Shown: piece after piece, positions 41,015 to 49,861 of the stretch
Layout: the number at the start of each line of letters is the position of its first letter
Position numbering within the stretch: the first letter of the stretch is position 1
Origin: Hwanghaeella sp965227365
GTDB taxonomy: Bacteria; Pseudomonadota; Alphaproteobacteria; UBA8366; Aestuariispiraceae
Direction: 5' to 3'
DNA: 64,000 bases
NCBI RefSeq assembly: GCF_965227365.1
Contig: NZ_OZ245754.1
Location: 2,728,001 to 2,792,000 of the forward strand
Notes under the pieces: generated by a model
The model's database searches: none
Told to the model about the DNA's origin: nothing
What the model saw: the letters and a program-made list of their open reading frames with translations, nothing else
Program-made: the position numbers and the translations under genes

Positions 41015-41635
41015 ATGACCGATCTCGCCCCATTCTCGCGCAATGATGTCGACCTCATCTCCAAGGAAACACCATTCCGCCGATACTTCCGCGTGGATAC
41101 CTATGACCTGCGGCATCCGCTGTTCGAAGGCGGCATGTCCCCCGTCGTGAGGCGGGAGGTGTTCGAACGCGGACAATCCGCCAGTTGTCTGCCCTATGAC
41201 CCGGTTCGCGACGAAGTCGTGTTGATCGAGCAGTTCCGTCCAGGCGCCCTCGCCGCCGGGGATCCCCACCCGTGGCTTATGGAGGCACCGGCCGGCATTG
41301 TGGAGCCGGGCGAAACGGCGGAGGACGTGGTTCGCCGGGAAGTCCAGGAAGAAGCCGGCTGCACGGTAACGGACCTTGAATTCGTCATGAACCTCTACCC
41401 CTCCCCCGGCAGCACCTCGGAGCAGGTCGCGATGTATGTCGGGCGAACCTCGACCGAAGGCGTCGGCGGCATCCATGGCCTGGATCAGGAAGCGGAGGAC
41501 ATCCGTGTATTCACCATCGGCTTCGCGGCACTGATGGAACTTGTGGACAAAGGCGGGGCGCAGACTGCGGCCGGCGCGATCCTGTACCTTTGGCTCGCGC
41601 AAAACCGCGACGCCCTTCGCGCGAAATGGACATGA
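41015..41635 (+). CDS. NUDIX ADP-sugar pyrophosphatase, copy 1
   Basis: The 206-residue protein has a NUDIX box (GIVEPGETAEDVVRREVQEE, then AG) and the N-terminal FRVDTYDLRHPLFEGGMSP and YDPVRDEVVLIEQFRPG segments of the NudF/ADP-ribose pyrophosphatase group. It hydrolyses ADP-ribose-like substrates. The box has all canonical acidic residues. Its product overlaps the next gene's start. Confidence 0.9.
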   Translation: MTDLAPFSRNDVDLISKETPFRRYFRVDTYDLRHPLFEGGMSPVVRREVFERGQSASCLPYDPVRDEVVLIEQFRPGALAAGDPHPWLMEAPAGIVEPGETAEDVVRREVQEEAGCTVTDLEFVMNLYPSPGSTSEQVAMYVGRTSTEGVGGIHGLDQEAEDIRVFTIGFAALMELVDKGGAQTAAGAILYLWLAQNRDALRAKWT

Positions 41636-42243
41636 ACATGCCCGACATCGTGGAAATCACTTCGCGCGAACGCGCCTTCGACGGCTTTTTCAAAATGGAT
41701 GTCTTCACGCTGCGGTTCGAATTGTTCCGCGGCGGGATGAGCCCTGAAATAGAGCGCGAAGTCCTCATCATGAATCAAAGCATCTGCTGCCTGCCCTACG
41801 ATCCGGTCCGTGACGAGGTCGTGCTGGTGGAACAGTTTCGCACCGGCCCCTTCGCAGCGGGCGAGGAGCGCCCCTGGATGCTGGAAGCGCCGGCCGGTTT
41901 CATGGAGGCTGGCGAAGACGCAACGCAGACCGCGACGCGCGAGGTCCACGAAGAAGCGGGATGCGCAGTCACCGCGCTCGACTATACAGGCCCGTTCTAT
42001 ACCTCACAGGGCGCGCTTTCCGAACGCACTCACGTCTTCATCGGGCGGGCCGAGACGGCGGGCGTCGGTGGTATCCATGGAGTGGAGAGCGAAGGCGAAA
42101 ACATTCGTGTCTCGGTATTCTCATTCGATGCGGCCGCCGCCTTGATGAACGAGGGCAAAATCAGATCCGCATTCGGCGTGGTCCCGCTGCTTTGGCTGTC
42201 ACGGCATCGTGAGAGGTTGCGCCGCGAGTGGCACGCCCCATAA
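41632..42243 (+). CDS. NUDIX ADP-sugar pyrophosphatase, copy 2
   Basis: A second NudF-like protein (203 residues from ATG 41632) with box GFMEAGEDATQTATREVHEE and the same YDPVRDEVVLVEQFRTG segment. It starts in the stop of copy 1 (ATGA), though ATG 41626 or 41638 could be used. The two copies are clearly paralogous but diverged, so the duplication is old and they may differ in substrate. Confidence 0.9.
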   Translation: MNMPDIVEITSRERAFDGFFKMDVFTLRFELFRGGMSPEIEREVLIMNQSICCLPYDPVRDEVVLVEQFRTGPFAAGEERPWMLEAPAGFMEAGEDATQTATREVHEEAGCAVTALDYTGPFYTSQGALSERTHVFIGRAETAGVGGIHGVESEGENIRVSVFSFDAAAALMNEGKIRSAFGVVPLLWLSRHRERLRREWHAP

Positions 42244-42310
42244 TCACTTCCAACATCCAGCCGAATGGCGCGCGAAAAGCGCGAACAAGAAACGAAAAAG
42301 AGTGAGGGTC

Positions 42311-43309
42311 ATGCAAATACGCGACGGGTTCGTCGATGCGGTGGGCAACACGCCGCTGATCAAATTGAAAAAGGCGTCCGAGGAAACGGGCTGCACCATC
42401 CTGGGCAAGGCGGAATTCCTCAATCCGGGCGGGTCGGTAAAGGACCGCGCCGCGAAGTACATCATCCTCGACGCGGAAGAACGCGGCGAGTTGGAACCGG
42501 GCGGCCTGATCGTCGAGGGTACGGCGGGCAATACGGGCATCGGCCTGGCGCTGGTCGCGGATGCGCGCGGTTACCGGACCCTGATCATCATTCCGGAAAC
42601 CCAGAGCCAGGAAAAGAAGGACATGCTGCGCCTGTGCGGCGCGGAACTGCGTGAAAACGTGGCCGTCCCCTACAAGAACCCGGACAACTACGTGCATGTC
42701 GCCAAACGAACCGCCGAGGAACTGGCGAAAACCGAGAAGCATGGTGTCCTTTACGCAAACCAGTGGGACAATCTGTCGAACCGGAACGCCCATGTGCGTT
42801 CGACCGGGCCGGAGATCTGGGAACAGACCAACGGTCAGATCGACGGCTTCATCTGTGCGGTGGGCACCGGCGGTACACTGGCGGGCATGGCGGAATATCT
42901 GCGGTCGAAGAAGAAGGATATCGTCATCGGCCTCGCCGATCCCATGGGGGCGGCGATGTACAATTACTTCACGAAAGGCGAGCTTTCGAGTTCGGGCACC
43001 AGCATCACCGAAGGTATCGGCCAGGGCCGCATCACCGGCAACCTGGAAGGCCTGGAAGTCGATGAACCCTTCCAGGTGCCGGACACGGAGTGGCTGCCTG
43101 TCTGCTTCGACCTGTTGAAGCATGAAGGCCTGCTGATGGGGGGATCGGCCGCCTTGAACGTCATGGGCGCCATCAAATTGGCCAAGAAGATGGGACCGGG
43201 GCATACCATCGTCACCGTGCTGTGCGACGGCGGGCAGCGTTATCAGTCCAAGATGTTCAACCCGGAATTCCTGAAGTCCAAAGACTTACCCCTTCCCGAC
43301 TGGCTGTGA
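42311..43309 (+). CDS. cysK: Cysteine synthase A (O-acetylserine sulfhydrylase)
   Basis: The 332-residue PLP enzyme has the PLP Lys44 in GSVKDRAAKY, NTPLIKL near the start, the substrate loop EGTAGNTGIGLA and the phosphate loop VGTGGTLAG. ATG 42311 follows GAGG. It makes cysteine from O-acetylserine and sulfide. The C-terminal segment (FNPEFLKSKDLPLPDWL) extends past the usual end and matches a typical alphaproteobacterial variant. Confidence 0.92.
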   Translation: MQIRDGFVDAVGNTPLIKLKKASEETGCTILGKAEFLNPGGSVKDRAAKYIILDAEERGELEPGGLIVEGTAGNTGIGLALVADARGYRTLIIIPETQSQEKKDMLRLCGAELRENVAVPYKNPDNYVHVAKRTAEELAKTEKHGVLYANQWDNLSNRNAHVRSTGPEIWEQTNGQIDGFICAVGTGGTLAGMAEYLRSKKKDIVIGLADPMGAAMYNYFTKGELSSSGTSITEGIGQGRITGNLEGLEVDEPFQVPDTEWLPVCFDLLKHEGLLMGGSAALNVMGAIKLAKKMGPGHTIVTVLCDGGQRYQSKMFNPEFLKSKDLPLPDWL

Positions 43310-43328
43310 CGGCCCGTCCGGGCGATCC

Positions 43329-43368
43329 GCCGCAAGGCAAGGCCTTCAGCCTTGCCTTGCCCCGCGGC
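43329..43368 (+). terminator. Strong hairpin after cysK
   Basis: AAGGCAAGGC (43334-43343) and GCCTTGCCTT (43349-43358) pair perfectly around a 5-nt loop. GCCGC (43329-43333) and GCGGC (43364-43368) can extend it across a small bulge. There is no U-tract, so termination may be partial. Confidence 0.65.
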
Positions 43369-43416
43369 TTCGGCCACAGATGAGGGTAAGAACACCGGGA
43401 ACAGGGAGAAGGACAG

Positions 43417-44130
43417 ATGACGGCGCTGTTGTTCCGCGACGATGCCTATCAAACCGAATTCGACGCGACCGTAACGGCGGTGAACGACCGTGGCGGGATC
43501 GTTCTGGACCAGACCCTGTTCTATTATACCAGCGGCGGCCAGCCCGGCGATAAAGGCGTGCTGACGACCGAGGACGGAACCACCGTTCGGATCGGCACGA
43601 CCATCAAGGCCGACGGCGAGATCGTTCATGTCCCCGAGGAAGGCCAGCCGGCCCTGCAGCCTGGCACCAAGGTCCGTGGCGAAATCGATTGGGAATTCCG
43701 GCACCAGTTGATGCGGATGCACACCTGCATGCATCTTGTCTGCTCTATCGTGCCTTGCGGCGTCACCGGCGGTCAGGTCGGCATAGACAAGAGCCGCCTG
43801 GACTTCGATGTCGGCGAACATACGCTCGACAAGGACGAGATCACCGAAAAGCTGAATGCGCTGATCCAGGAGGATCACCCGGTGACCGCCCAGTGGATCA
43901 CCGACGAAGAGTTGGATTCCAATCCCGATCTGGTCCGCACCATGTCGGTCCAACCGCCGCGCGGGTCCGGCAAGGTTCGCCTGCTGAAGATCGGCGACGG
44001 GGTCGACCTGCAACCCTGTGGCGGCACCCATGTGAAAAGCACGGGAGAGATTGGTCCTGTGCGCGTCTCCAAGATCGAGAACAAGGGCAAGCGAAACCGA
44101 CGCGTGAATATCGTTTTCGATACGGTTTGA
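43417..44130 (+). CDS. alaX: Alanyl-tRNA editing protein AlaX
   Basis: The 237-residue protein has the AlaX/AlaRS editing motifs HTCMH (His102, His106) and CGGTH (Cys201, His205), which bind zinc, plus the N-terminal FYYTSGGQPGDKG. It hydrolyses mischarged Ser-tRNA(Ala) or Gly-tRNA(Ala). GAGAAGGA precedes the ATG by three bases. It sits between cysK and sseA in one direction. Confidence 0.93.
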   Translation: MTALLFRDDAYQTEFDATVTAVNDRGGIVLDQTLFYYTSGGQPGDKGVLTTEDGTTVRIGTTIKADGEIVHVPEEGQPALQPGTKVRGEIDWEFRHQLMRMHTCMHLVCSIVPCGVTGGQVGIDKSRLDFDVGEHTLDKDEITEKLNALIQEDHPVTAQWITDEELDSNPDLVRTMSVQPPRGSGKVRLLKIGDGVDLQPCGGTHVKSTGEIGPVRVSKIENKGKRNRRVNIVFDTV

Positions 44131-44164
44131 ACAACCTTCCAAACATCCGGCAAGGATATCTGAC

Positions 44165-45013
44165 ATGAGCGACGCCTATCCGACACCCACCGTTTCCACG
44201 GAATGGCTGGCCGATCATCTGGACGACCCGAATGTCGTGGTGCTGGACAGCAGCTATCATCTGCCGACGGTCAAGCGCGATGCCGCAACGGAATTCGAAG
44301 GCCTGCGCATTCCAGGCGCGCAATTCTTCGATTTCGACGGCAAGATCAAGGACCCGGACGCGGACCAACCACATATGCTCTGCTCCCCCGACCGGTTCGA
44401 ACGGGAGGTGGGCGCGCTCGGCGTCTCCAACGACAGCTTCGTCGTCTCTTATGACGTGAACGGCATCTTCTCGGCCTCGCGCTGCTGGTGGATGTTCCGC
44501 ACCTTCGGACATGAAAAAGTCGCGGTTCTCGACGGTGGGTTGCCGAAATGGGAACACGAAGGCCGGCATGTGGAAACCACGCCCCCCGCACCCGCAAAAC
44601 CCGCCAAATTCAAGGCACGCTTCCATCCGCATCTGGTGCGCAGTGCCCAGCATGTCCTGGATGCGCTGGAGACAGCCGATATTATCGATGCCCGGTCGGC
44701 CGGCCGATTCCTGGCACAGGATCCGGAGCCCCGTCCCGGTCTTCGGTCGGGCCATATTCCCGGCAGTTTCAATATCCCGTTCCAGAAGATCCTGGCCGAC
44801 AACGGAACGCTGAAACCGGCAGAGGAATTGAAGAAGATCTTCACCGATGCCGGGATCGACCTGGAAAACCCGATCATCACCTCCTGCGGGTCTGGTGTGT
44901 CCGCGTGTAATCTGGCGCTGGGCCTCTACGTGCTGGGCCGGGAGGACGCCGCCGTCTATGACGGGTCCTGGTCGGAATGGGGATCGCGGGAAGAACTGCC
45001 GATCGAAACCTGA
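44165..45013 (+). CDS. sseA: 3-mercaptopyruvate sulfurtransferase
   Basis: The 282-residue protein has two rhodanese domains, the second with catalytic Cys241 in CGSGVSAC, the SseA/MPST signature (rhodanese has CRxGx[RT]). It transfers sulfur from mercaptopyruvate to thiol or cyanide acceptors. The ATG at 44165 is 34 bp after alaX. Sulfur neighbours are cysK, metC, and cysDNC further on. Confidence 0.93.
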   Translation: MSDAYPTPTVSTEWLADHLDDPNVVVLDSSYHLPTVKRDAATEFEGLRIPGAQFFDFDGKIKDPDADQPHMLCSPDRFEREVGALGVSNDSFVVSYDVNGIFSASRCWWMFRTFGHEKVAVLDGGLPKWEHEGRHVETTPPAPAKPAKFKARFHPHLVRSAQHVLDALETADIIDARSAGRFLAQDPEPRPGLRSGHIPGSFNIPFQKILADNGTLKPAEELKKIFTDAGIDLENPIITSCGSGVSACNLALGLYVLGREDAAVYDGSWSEWGSREELPIET

Positions 45014-45041
45014 TTTCAGTCTTTTTTTCTTAGGTATCGCC

Positions 45042-46043
45042 ATGGATATCAGACCCATCATCGACGGGGATGAGGAAGCCCTGGTCGCCCTTTGGGGCGC
45101 CTGCAAGCTGATCCGCCCCTGGAACGACCCGACCGCCGATATCGCGCTGGCGCGGCGCAGCCCTGCCGCGGAGATATTCGTCGGCATCGACGGAGAGGAC
45201 ATCGTCGCCTCCGCCATGTGCGGTTTCGACGGTCATCGCGGCTGGCTCTATTACGTCGCGACGCATCCGGACCTGCGCGGTACCGGCGCGGGACGCAGTA
45301 TTGTGACAGTTGCGGAGGACTGGCTGGCCGAGCAAGGCTGCCCCAAGGCCGAATTGATCATTCGCGGCGGGAACAAACCGGTCGCGGCCTTTTACGAGGC
45401 GATAGGCTACACAATCGAAGATCGTATCCTGATGGCGAAATGGCTGATCGAACCACCCGCCGCGCAGGATGAACCGGCCTCTGAGCCGGAGGTCGAGCTC
45501 TTCGATGTCACGATCACCTTCCTGGAAATGACGGCGCGTCCCACCGCCCCACCCCGCCCCATGCCAGTGACCGGAACTCCCTTGTCCCTGATCCGCCTGC
45601 ACAACCCAACGGTCAGTTATTACCGATATATCCAGCACACCGTCGGGGACCCGTGGCTGTGGTTTGAACGCCGCAAGATGAGCGACGCGGAAGTCCACGC
45701 GATCATCACCGACGAAAATGTCGAGATCTACGTCTTGTCCGAAGGCGGCGTACCCGCGGGCTTCGTGGAGCTGGACTTCCGCGGCATGCCGGACGAAGCG
45801 GATGTGGCCTATTTCGGCCTACTGCCGGACTTCATCGGCAAGGGACTCGGTCCCTATCTGTTGGACTGGGCAATCCGGACCGCATGGGATCGCGATCCCG
45901 CGCCCAAACGACTGACGGTCAATACCTGCTCCCTGGATCACCCTTCCGCGCTTGGCGCCTATCAGAAGGCCGGGTTCCGGCCTTACGCGCGCGAGCAGAA
46001 GAAGGTCCCCGACCCGAAGGCACTGGGGATCATTCCCGTTTAG
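45042..46043 (+). CDS. Double GNAT protein (two acetyltransferase domains)
   Basis: From ATG 45042 the 333-residue protein has two GNAT domains. The first (1-140) is YpeA-like, with YYVATHPDLRGTGAGRSIV and a PVAAFYEAIGY motif. After a 30-residue acidic linker, the second (165-333) has VAYFGLLPDFIGKGLGPYLL and HPSALGAYQKAGF. Separate single-domain proteins are usual. The substrates are unknown. It ends 4 bp into the convergent flavoprotein gene. Confidence 0.85.
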   Translation: MDIRPIIDGDEEALVALWGACKLIRPWNDPTADIALARRSPAAEIFVGIDGEDIVASAMCGFDGHRGWLYYVATHPDLRGTGAGRSIVTVAEDWLAEQGCPKAELIIRGGNKPVAAFYEAIGYTIEDRILMAKWLIEPPAAQDEPASEPEVELFDVTITFLEMTARPTAPPRPMPVTGTPLSLIRLHNPTVSYYRYIQHTVGDPWLWFERRKMSDAEVHAIITDENVEIYVLSEGGVPAGFVELDFRGMPDEADVAYFGLLPDFIGKGLGPYLLDWAIRTAWDRDPAPKRLTVNTCSLDHPSALGAYQKAGFRPYAREQKKVPDPKALGIIPV

Positions 46044-47149
46044 CCGGCCAATAGACCTTGAACCCGCTTCCCAATCGCTAGCGACGATGTCAGGCCCGGT
46101 GACTCGATGCCGAACAGGTTCACGAAACCGTCCACACCGGTTTCCTCAGGCCCTTGGATCATGAAGTCCAAACCGGCGCCACCGGGCTTGGCGATTTTCG
46201 GCCGTATGCCGGAATAGCCCGGTTCAAGTGCGCCGTCTGGCAGGTCCGGCCAATAGGCGCGCACCGCTTCGTAGAAACTGTCGCCGCGGGAAGGATCGAC
46301 CTCGTAATCGATCTCATCCACCCACTCGATATCCGGCCCGAAGCGGATCTGGCCGCCCATGTCGAGCGTAACGTGGACACCGAGCCCCGCCGCCTGCGGC
46401 ATCGGGTAAATGAGGCGCGTGAAAGGGCTTTTCCGCGCCATGGTGAAATAGTTACCCTTGCAATAGAAAGTCGGCGGGGTATTGGCGGGGTCGAGCCCTT
46501 CGATCTTCTCAGCCAAGTGCATGGCGTGCAGGCCCGCGGAGTTCACCACCTTCTTGGCCCTCAAGCGCATCGGGTTCTCGCCGCCGATGTCCAGCACGAT
46601 GCCAGTGGACGTAGCTTCGCCCCGGATAACGGGGGAATTGAAGGCGATCATCGCGCCGTGATCTTCCGCGTCACCCTGATAGGCCAGCATCAGTGAATGG
46701 GAATCGACGATGCCGGTCGACGGCGAGTTGATCGCCGCGATGCATGACAGGGCCGGCTCCATCGAAATCGCCTGATTGGCGCCGATTTGTTCAAGGTCGT
46801 CGACGCCGTTTTCCGCGCCCTTGTCCAGGATGGCCTGCAGTTTCTCCAGATGGCCTTCCTCGGTCGCGACGATCAGCTTGCCGCAATTGGAATGCGGCAC
46901 ACCGTGACTGGCACAGTAGTCATAGAGCATCCATTTGCCCTCGACACAGAGCTTCGCCTTGTCGCTGCCGGTCGGGTAGTAGATGCCGGCATGGATGACT
47001 TCGCTGTTCCGGCTGCTGGTTTCCGTACCGATTGCGTCCGCCGCTTCCAATACGATCACATCGTCGCCCGCCATGGCCAGCGACCGGGCACAGGACAGAC
47101 CGACGACGCCCGCCCCAATCACGACTGTTTCAACTTCCGCCTCTTCCAT
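46040..47149 (-). CDS. L-2-hydroxyglutarate oxidase-like FAD protein
   Basis: From ATG 47149 the 369-residue protein begins with the FAD loop (VIGAGVVGLSCARSLA), ETSSRNSEVIHAGIYY, typical of LhgO/L2HGDH, and ends FGIESPGLTSSLAIG. DAO-family members oxidise 2-hydroxy acids or amino acids. The L-2-hydroxyglutarate assignment is from motif resemblance. An upstream GTG at 47179 is a possible start. Confidence 0.88.
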   Translation of the reverse strand: MEEAEVETVVIGAGVVGLSCARSLAMAGDDVIVLEAADAIGTETSSRNSEVIHAGIYYPTGSDKAKLCVEGKWMLYDYCASHGVPHSNCGKLIVATEEGHLEKLQAILDKGAENGVDDLEQIGANQAISMEPALSCIAAINSPSTGIVDSHSLMLAYQGDAEDHGAMIAFNSPVIRGEATSTGIVLDIGGENPMRLRAKKVVNSAGLHAMHLAEKIEGLDPANTPPTFYCKGNYFTMARKSPFTRLIYPMPQAAGLGVHVTLDMGGQIRFGPDIEWVDEIDYEVDPSRGDSFYEAVRAYWPDLPDGALEPGYSGIRPKIAKPGGAGLDFMIQGPEETGVDGFVNLFGIESPGLTSSLAIGKRVQGLLAG

Positions 47150-47225
47150 CCCTGACGCTTGCTCCCTGCTTCCGCGCACTGCACTCTAGCCGCCACCGAG
47201 CGATTTCTTTTCTCCGGGGTTCCAG

Positions 47226-48383
47226 ATGAAAGACGATACCAAACTGACCCATGCGGGCCGGCATCCCCATGAGAACCATGGTGCGGTGAACACGCCCGTG
47301 TATCACGCGTCCACGATCCTCTTTCCGACTCTGGCGGATTTCGACAGTCGCGACCGGAAATATGTTTACGGTCGGAAAGGCACGCCGACAACATCTACGC
47401 TGGAAGAGGCTGTTTCCCAGTTGGAACAAGCCCATGGCACGGTGCTTGCGCCCTCAGGCCTGGCGGCGGTGACAACGACGCTGATGAGTTTCGTGAAAGC
47501 GGGCGGCCATGTCCTGCTGACCGACAGCACCTATTTCCCGACCCGGAAATTCGCCAATGGCATTCTCAAGCGGCTTGGCATCGAAGCCGAATACTACGAC
47601 CCGCTGATCGGCGGCGGGATCGAAAAACTGATCCGCCCCAACACCAACCTGATCTGGATGGAATCCCCGGGTTCCCTCACCTTCGAGATGCAGGACGTCC
47701 CGGCCATTGTCGCCGCCGCGAAGAAACACGGCGTGCCGACGGCGATCGATAACACCTGGTCCGGCGGCTATTTCTTCAAACCGTTGACACTCGGCGTCGA
47801 CGTCTCCGTCCAGGCAGCGACAAAATATATCGTGGGCCATTCCGACGCCATGCTGGGCACCATCGCCTGCAACAAGGAGACCTATGCCCAGGTCCAGGAT
47901 ACCTTCCTGCAGCAGGGGAATTGCGCCGGACCGGACGACGTCTATCTTGGCACACGCGGTTTGCGGACCATGGCGGTGCGCATGCGCCGCCAGCACGAGA
48001 ACGGCATCAAACTGGCCGAATGGCTGCGCGAACGGCCGGAGGTACTGCGCGTCATGCACCCCGCCCTGCCGAAGGACCCGGGCCATGAAATCTGGAAGCG
48101 GGATTTCACCGGGGCAAGCGGCCTCTTCGGTTTCATTGTCGATTGCACCGATCGACAGGCGCTGGCGTCCATGCTCGACGGACTGGAGCTGTTTGGCATG
48201 GGGGCGAGCTGGGGCGGATATGAAAGCCTGATCCTGCCCAGCGATCCGTCCAAGATGCGCAGCGCGACTACCTGGAACCCGGGTGGCGCGACCTTGCGCA
48301 TGCATGTGGGCTTGGAAGATCCGGAAGACCTGATCGCAGACCTGGCCGCCGGATTCGAGCGCCTGAACGCCATGAGAGGGTGA
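47226..48383 (+). CDS. metC: Cystathionine beta-lyase
   Basis: The 385-residue enzyme belongs to the Cys/Met metabolism PLP family, with PLP Lys200 in QAATKYIVGHSD and KYVYGRKGTPTTSTLE near residue 45. The MetC rather than MetB assignment rests on GYESLILPSDP near the C terminus, as in cystathionine beta-lyases. It converts cystathionine to homocysteine, or degrades other thioethers. It lies 3 bp upstream of modA. Confidence 0.9.
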   Translation: MKDDTKLTHAGRHPHENHGAVNTPVYHASTILFPTLADFDSRDRKYVYGRKGTPTTSTLEEAVSQLEQAHGTVLAPSGLAAVTTTLMSFVKAGGHVLLTDSTYFPTRKFANGILKRLGIEAEYYDPLIGGGIEKLIRPNTNLIWMESPGSLTFEMQDVPAIVAAAKKHGVPTAIDNTWSGGYFFKPLTLGVDVSVQAATKYIVGHSDAMLGTIACNKETYAQVQDTFLQQGNCAGPDDVYLGTRGLRTMAVRMRRQHENGIKLAEWLRERPEVLRVMHPALPKDPGHEIWKRDFTGASGLFGFIVDCTDRQALASMLDGLELFGMGASWGGYESLILPSDPSKMRSATTWNPGGATLRMHVGLEDPEDLIADLAAGFERLNAMRG

Positions 48384-48386
48384 GCC

Positions 48387-49142
48387 ATGCGCCGCCGCGC
48401 CGCCGTGTTTATCGCAGCCGTAATCTTCGCGCTGTCGGGGCTTATAGGGCATCCGGCGCGTGCGAAGGACCTGCATCTGATGGCGGCGGCCAGCCTGCAA
48501 CCGGTTCTCACTGAATTCATCCAGACACTTGGCGGGGAGATCGGCGGGAATAGGATCGTTCCTATCTTCGCCAGCAGCGGGACGCTGGCGCGCCAGATCG
48601 CCCAAGGCGCCCCCGCGGCTTTGTTCATCTCCGCCAATCCACGCTGGGCCGACTGGCTGATCGGGGAAATGGATATCGACAAGGAACGGGCGGCGGACCT
48701 GCTGGCCAATCGACTGGTTCTGGTCGTACCCGCGGGCGCATCGTCAGCCCTCACCCTCAAGGACTTTCCGCCGGATGGACGTCTTATGCTGGGCGACCCG
48801 GCCCATGTTCCCGCTGGCCAATATGCCAAGCAAGCTCTCGAGAACCTGAAACTCCTGGACAAACTGACACCGCTCCTCGTTTTCGGGTCCAATGTCAGGA
48901 CGGCCGTCGCATTCGTAGAACGCGGTGAGGTCGATGGCGCGATCGTCTATCGCAGCGATGCCGTCGGGTCCGATCGTTTACGCATTGCCGAGGAGATCAA
49001 TCCAGGCCTTCACTCCGCTATCGTCTATCGCAGCGTTCTGCTGTCCGACGCGGCGCGGGACTTGTTGAACGCCTTGCAGAGCGGGGACGCCACCGCCATG
49101 TTTCGTCGCTACGGTTTTGAGCCGCTTGCCGCGGGACAGTGA
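48387..49142 (+). CDS. modA: Periplasmic molybdate-binding protein
   Basis: The 251-residue protein has a signal peptide (RRRAAVFIAAVIFALSGLIG, cleaved near ARA-KD), the ModA start LMAAASLQPVL and FASSGTLARQIAQGAP with the two ligand serines, and TAVAFVERGEVDGAIVYRSDA. It delivers molybdate to ModBC. GGGTGAG precedes the ATG. Confidence 0.93.
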   Translation: MRRRAAVFIAAVIFALSGLIGHPARAKDLHLMAAASLQPVLTEFIQTLGGEIGGNRIVPIFASSGTLARQIAQGAPAALFISANPRWADWLIGEMDIDKERAADLLANRLVLVVPAGASSALTLKDFPPDGRLMLGDPAHVPAGQYAKQALENLKLLDKLTPLLVFGSNVRTAVAFVERGEVDGAIVYRSDAVGSDRLRIAEEINPGLHSAIVYRSVLLSDAARDLLNALQSGDATAMFRRYGFEPLAAGQ

Positions 49143-49159
49143 CGTAAGGACGAGAACGG

Positions 49160-49861
49160 GTGACGGATCTGTTATCACCGGCTGAGTGGGAGGCATTGGC
49201 CCTCAGCCTGCGCGTTGCCTTCGTCTCCATGCTCGGCTGCTTACCCATCGCTCTGGCGTTGGCCTTCCTGCTGGCGCGTTATCGATTTCCCGGCAAGGCC
49301 CTTCTGGACGGTTTCATTCATCTTCCCCTCGTGGTGCCCCCGGTGGTGGTCGGCTATTTGCTGCTGGTGCTGTTAGGCCGAAAGGGGATCCTCGGCGCGT
49401 GGCTCCACGACGTTTTCGGAATCAGCATCGCTTTCACCTGGAAAGGTGCCGCGGTCGCCGCCGCCGTCATGGCCCTTCCGCTCGCCGTTCGGGCCATGCG
49501 GCTGGCGATCGAAAGCGTCGACCGTGGTCTTGAGGATGCCGCCAGGACACTTGGCGCCCAACCCTTGCGCGTCTTCGCGACGGTCACCATGCCGTTGATT
49601 TCTCCCGGCATTCTGGTTGGCGCGCTGCTGGCCTTCGCCCGTGCGCTGGGAGAATTCGGTGCAACGATAACCTTCGTCTCCAACATTCCGGGGGAGACCC
49701 AGACAATACCGCTCGCTCTTTATTCGCAGATCCAGACACCGGGCGGGGAAGCCGCGGCGGCACGGTTGGCCGTGATTTCGATCGCAGTCGCATTGGTCGC
49801 CATGATTGCGTCCGAATACATGGCCAGGCGGATCCGTCGCTCGATCGGGAGCGCGGAATGA
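49160..49861 (+). CDS. modB: Molybdate ABC transporter permease
   Basis: The 233-residue permease has five transmembrane helices and the coupling loop ESVDRGLEDAARTLGAQPLRVF, plus GALLAFARALGEFGATITF, typical of ModB. GTG 49160 has AAGGA nine bases upstream. It overlaps modC by 4 bp. Confidence 0.93.
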   Translation: MTDLLSPAEWEALALSLRVAFVSMLGCLPIALALAFLLARYRFPGKALLDGFIHLPLVVPPVVVGYLLLVLLGRKGILGAWLHDVFGISIAFTWKGAAVAAAVMALPLAVRAMRLAIESVDRGLEDAARTLGAQPLRVFATVTMPLISPGILVGALLAFARALGEFGATITFVSNIPGETQTIPLALYSQIQTPGGEAAAARLAVISIAVALVAMIASEYMARRIRRSIGSAE

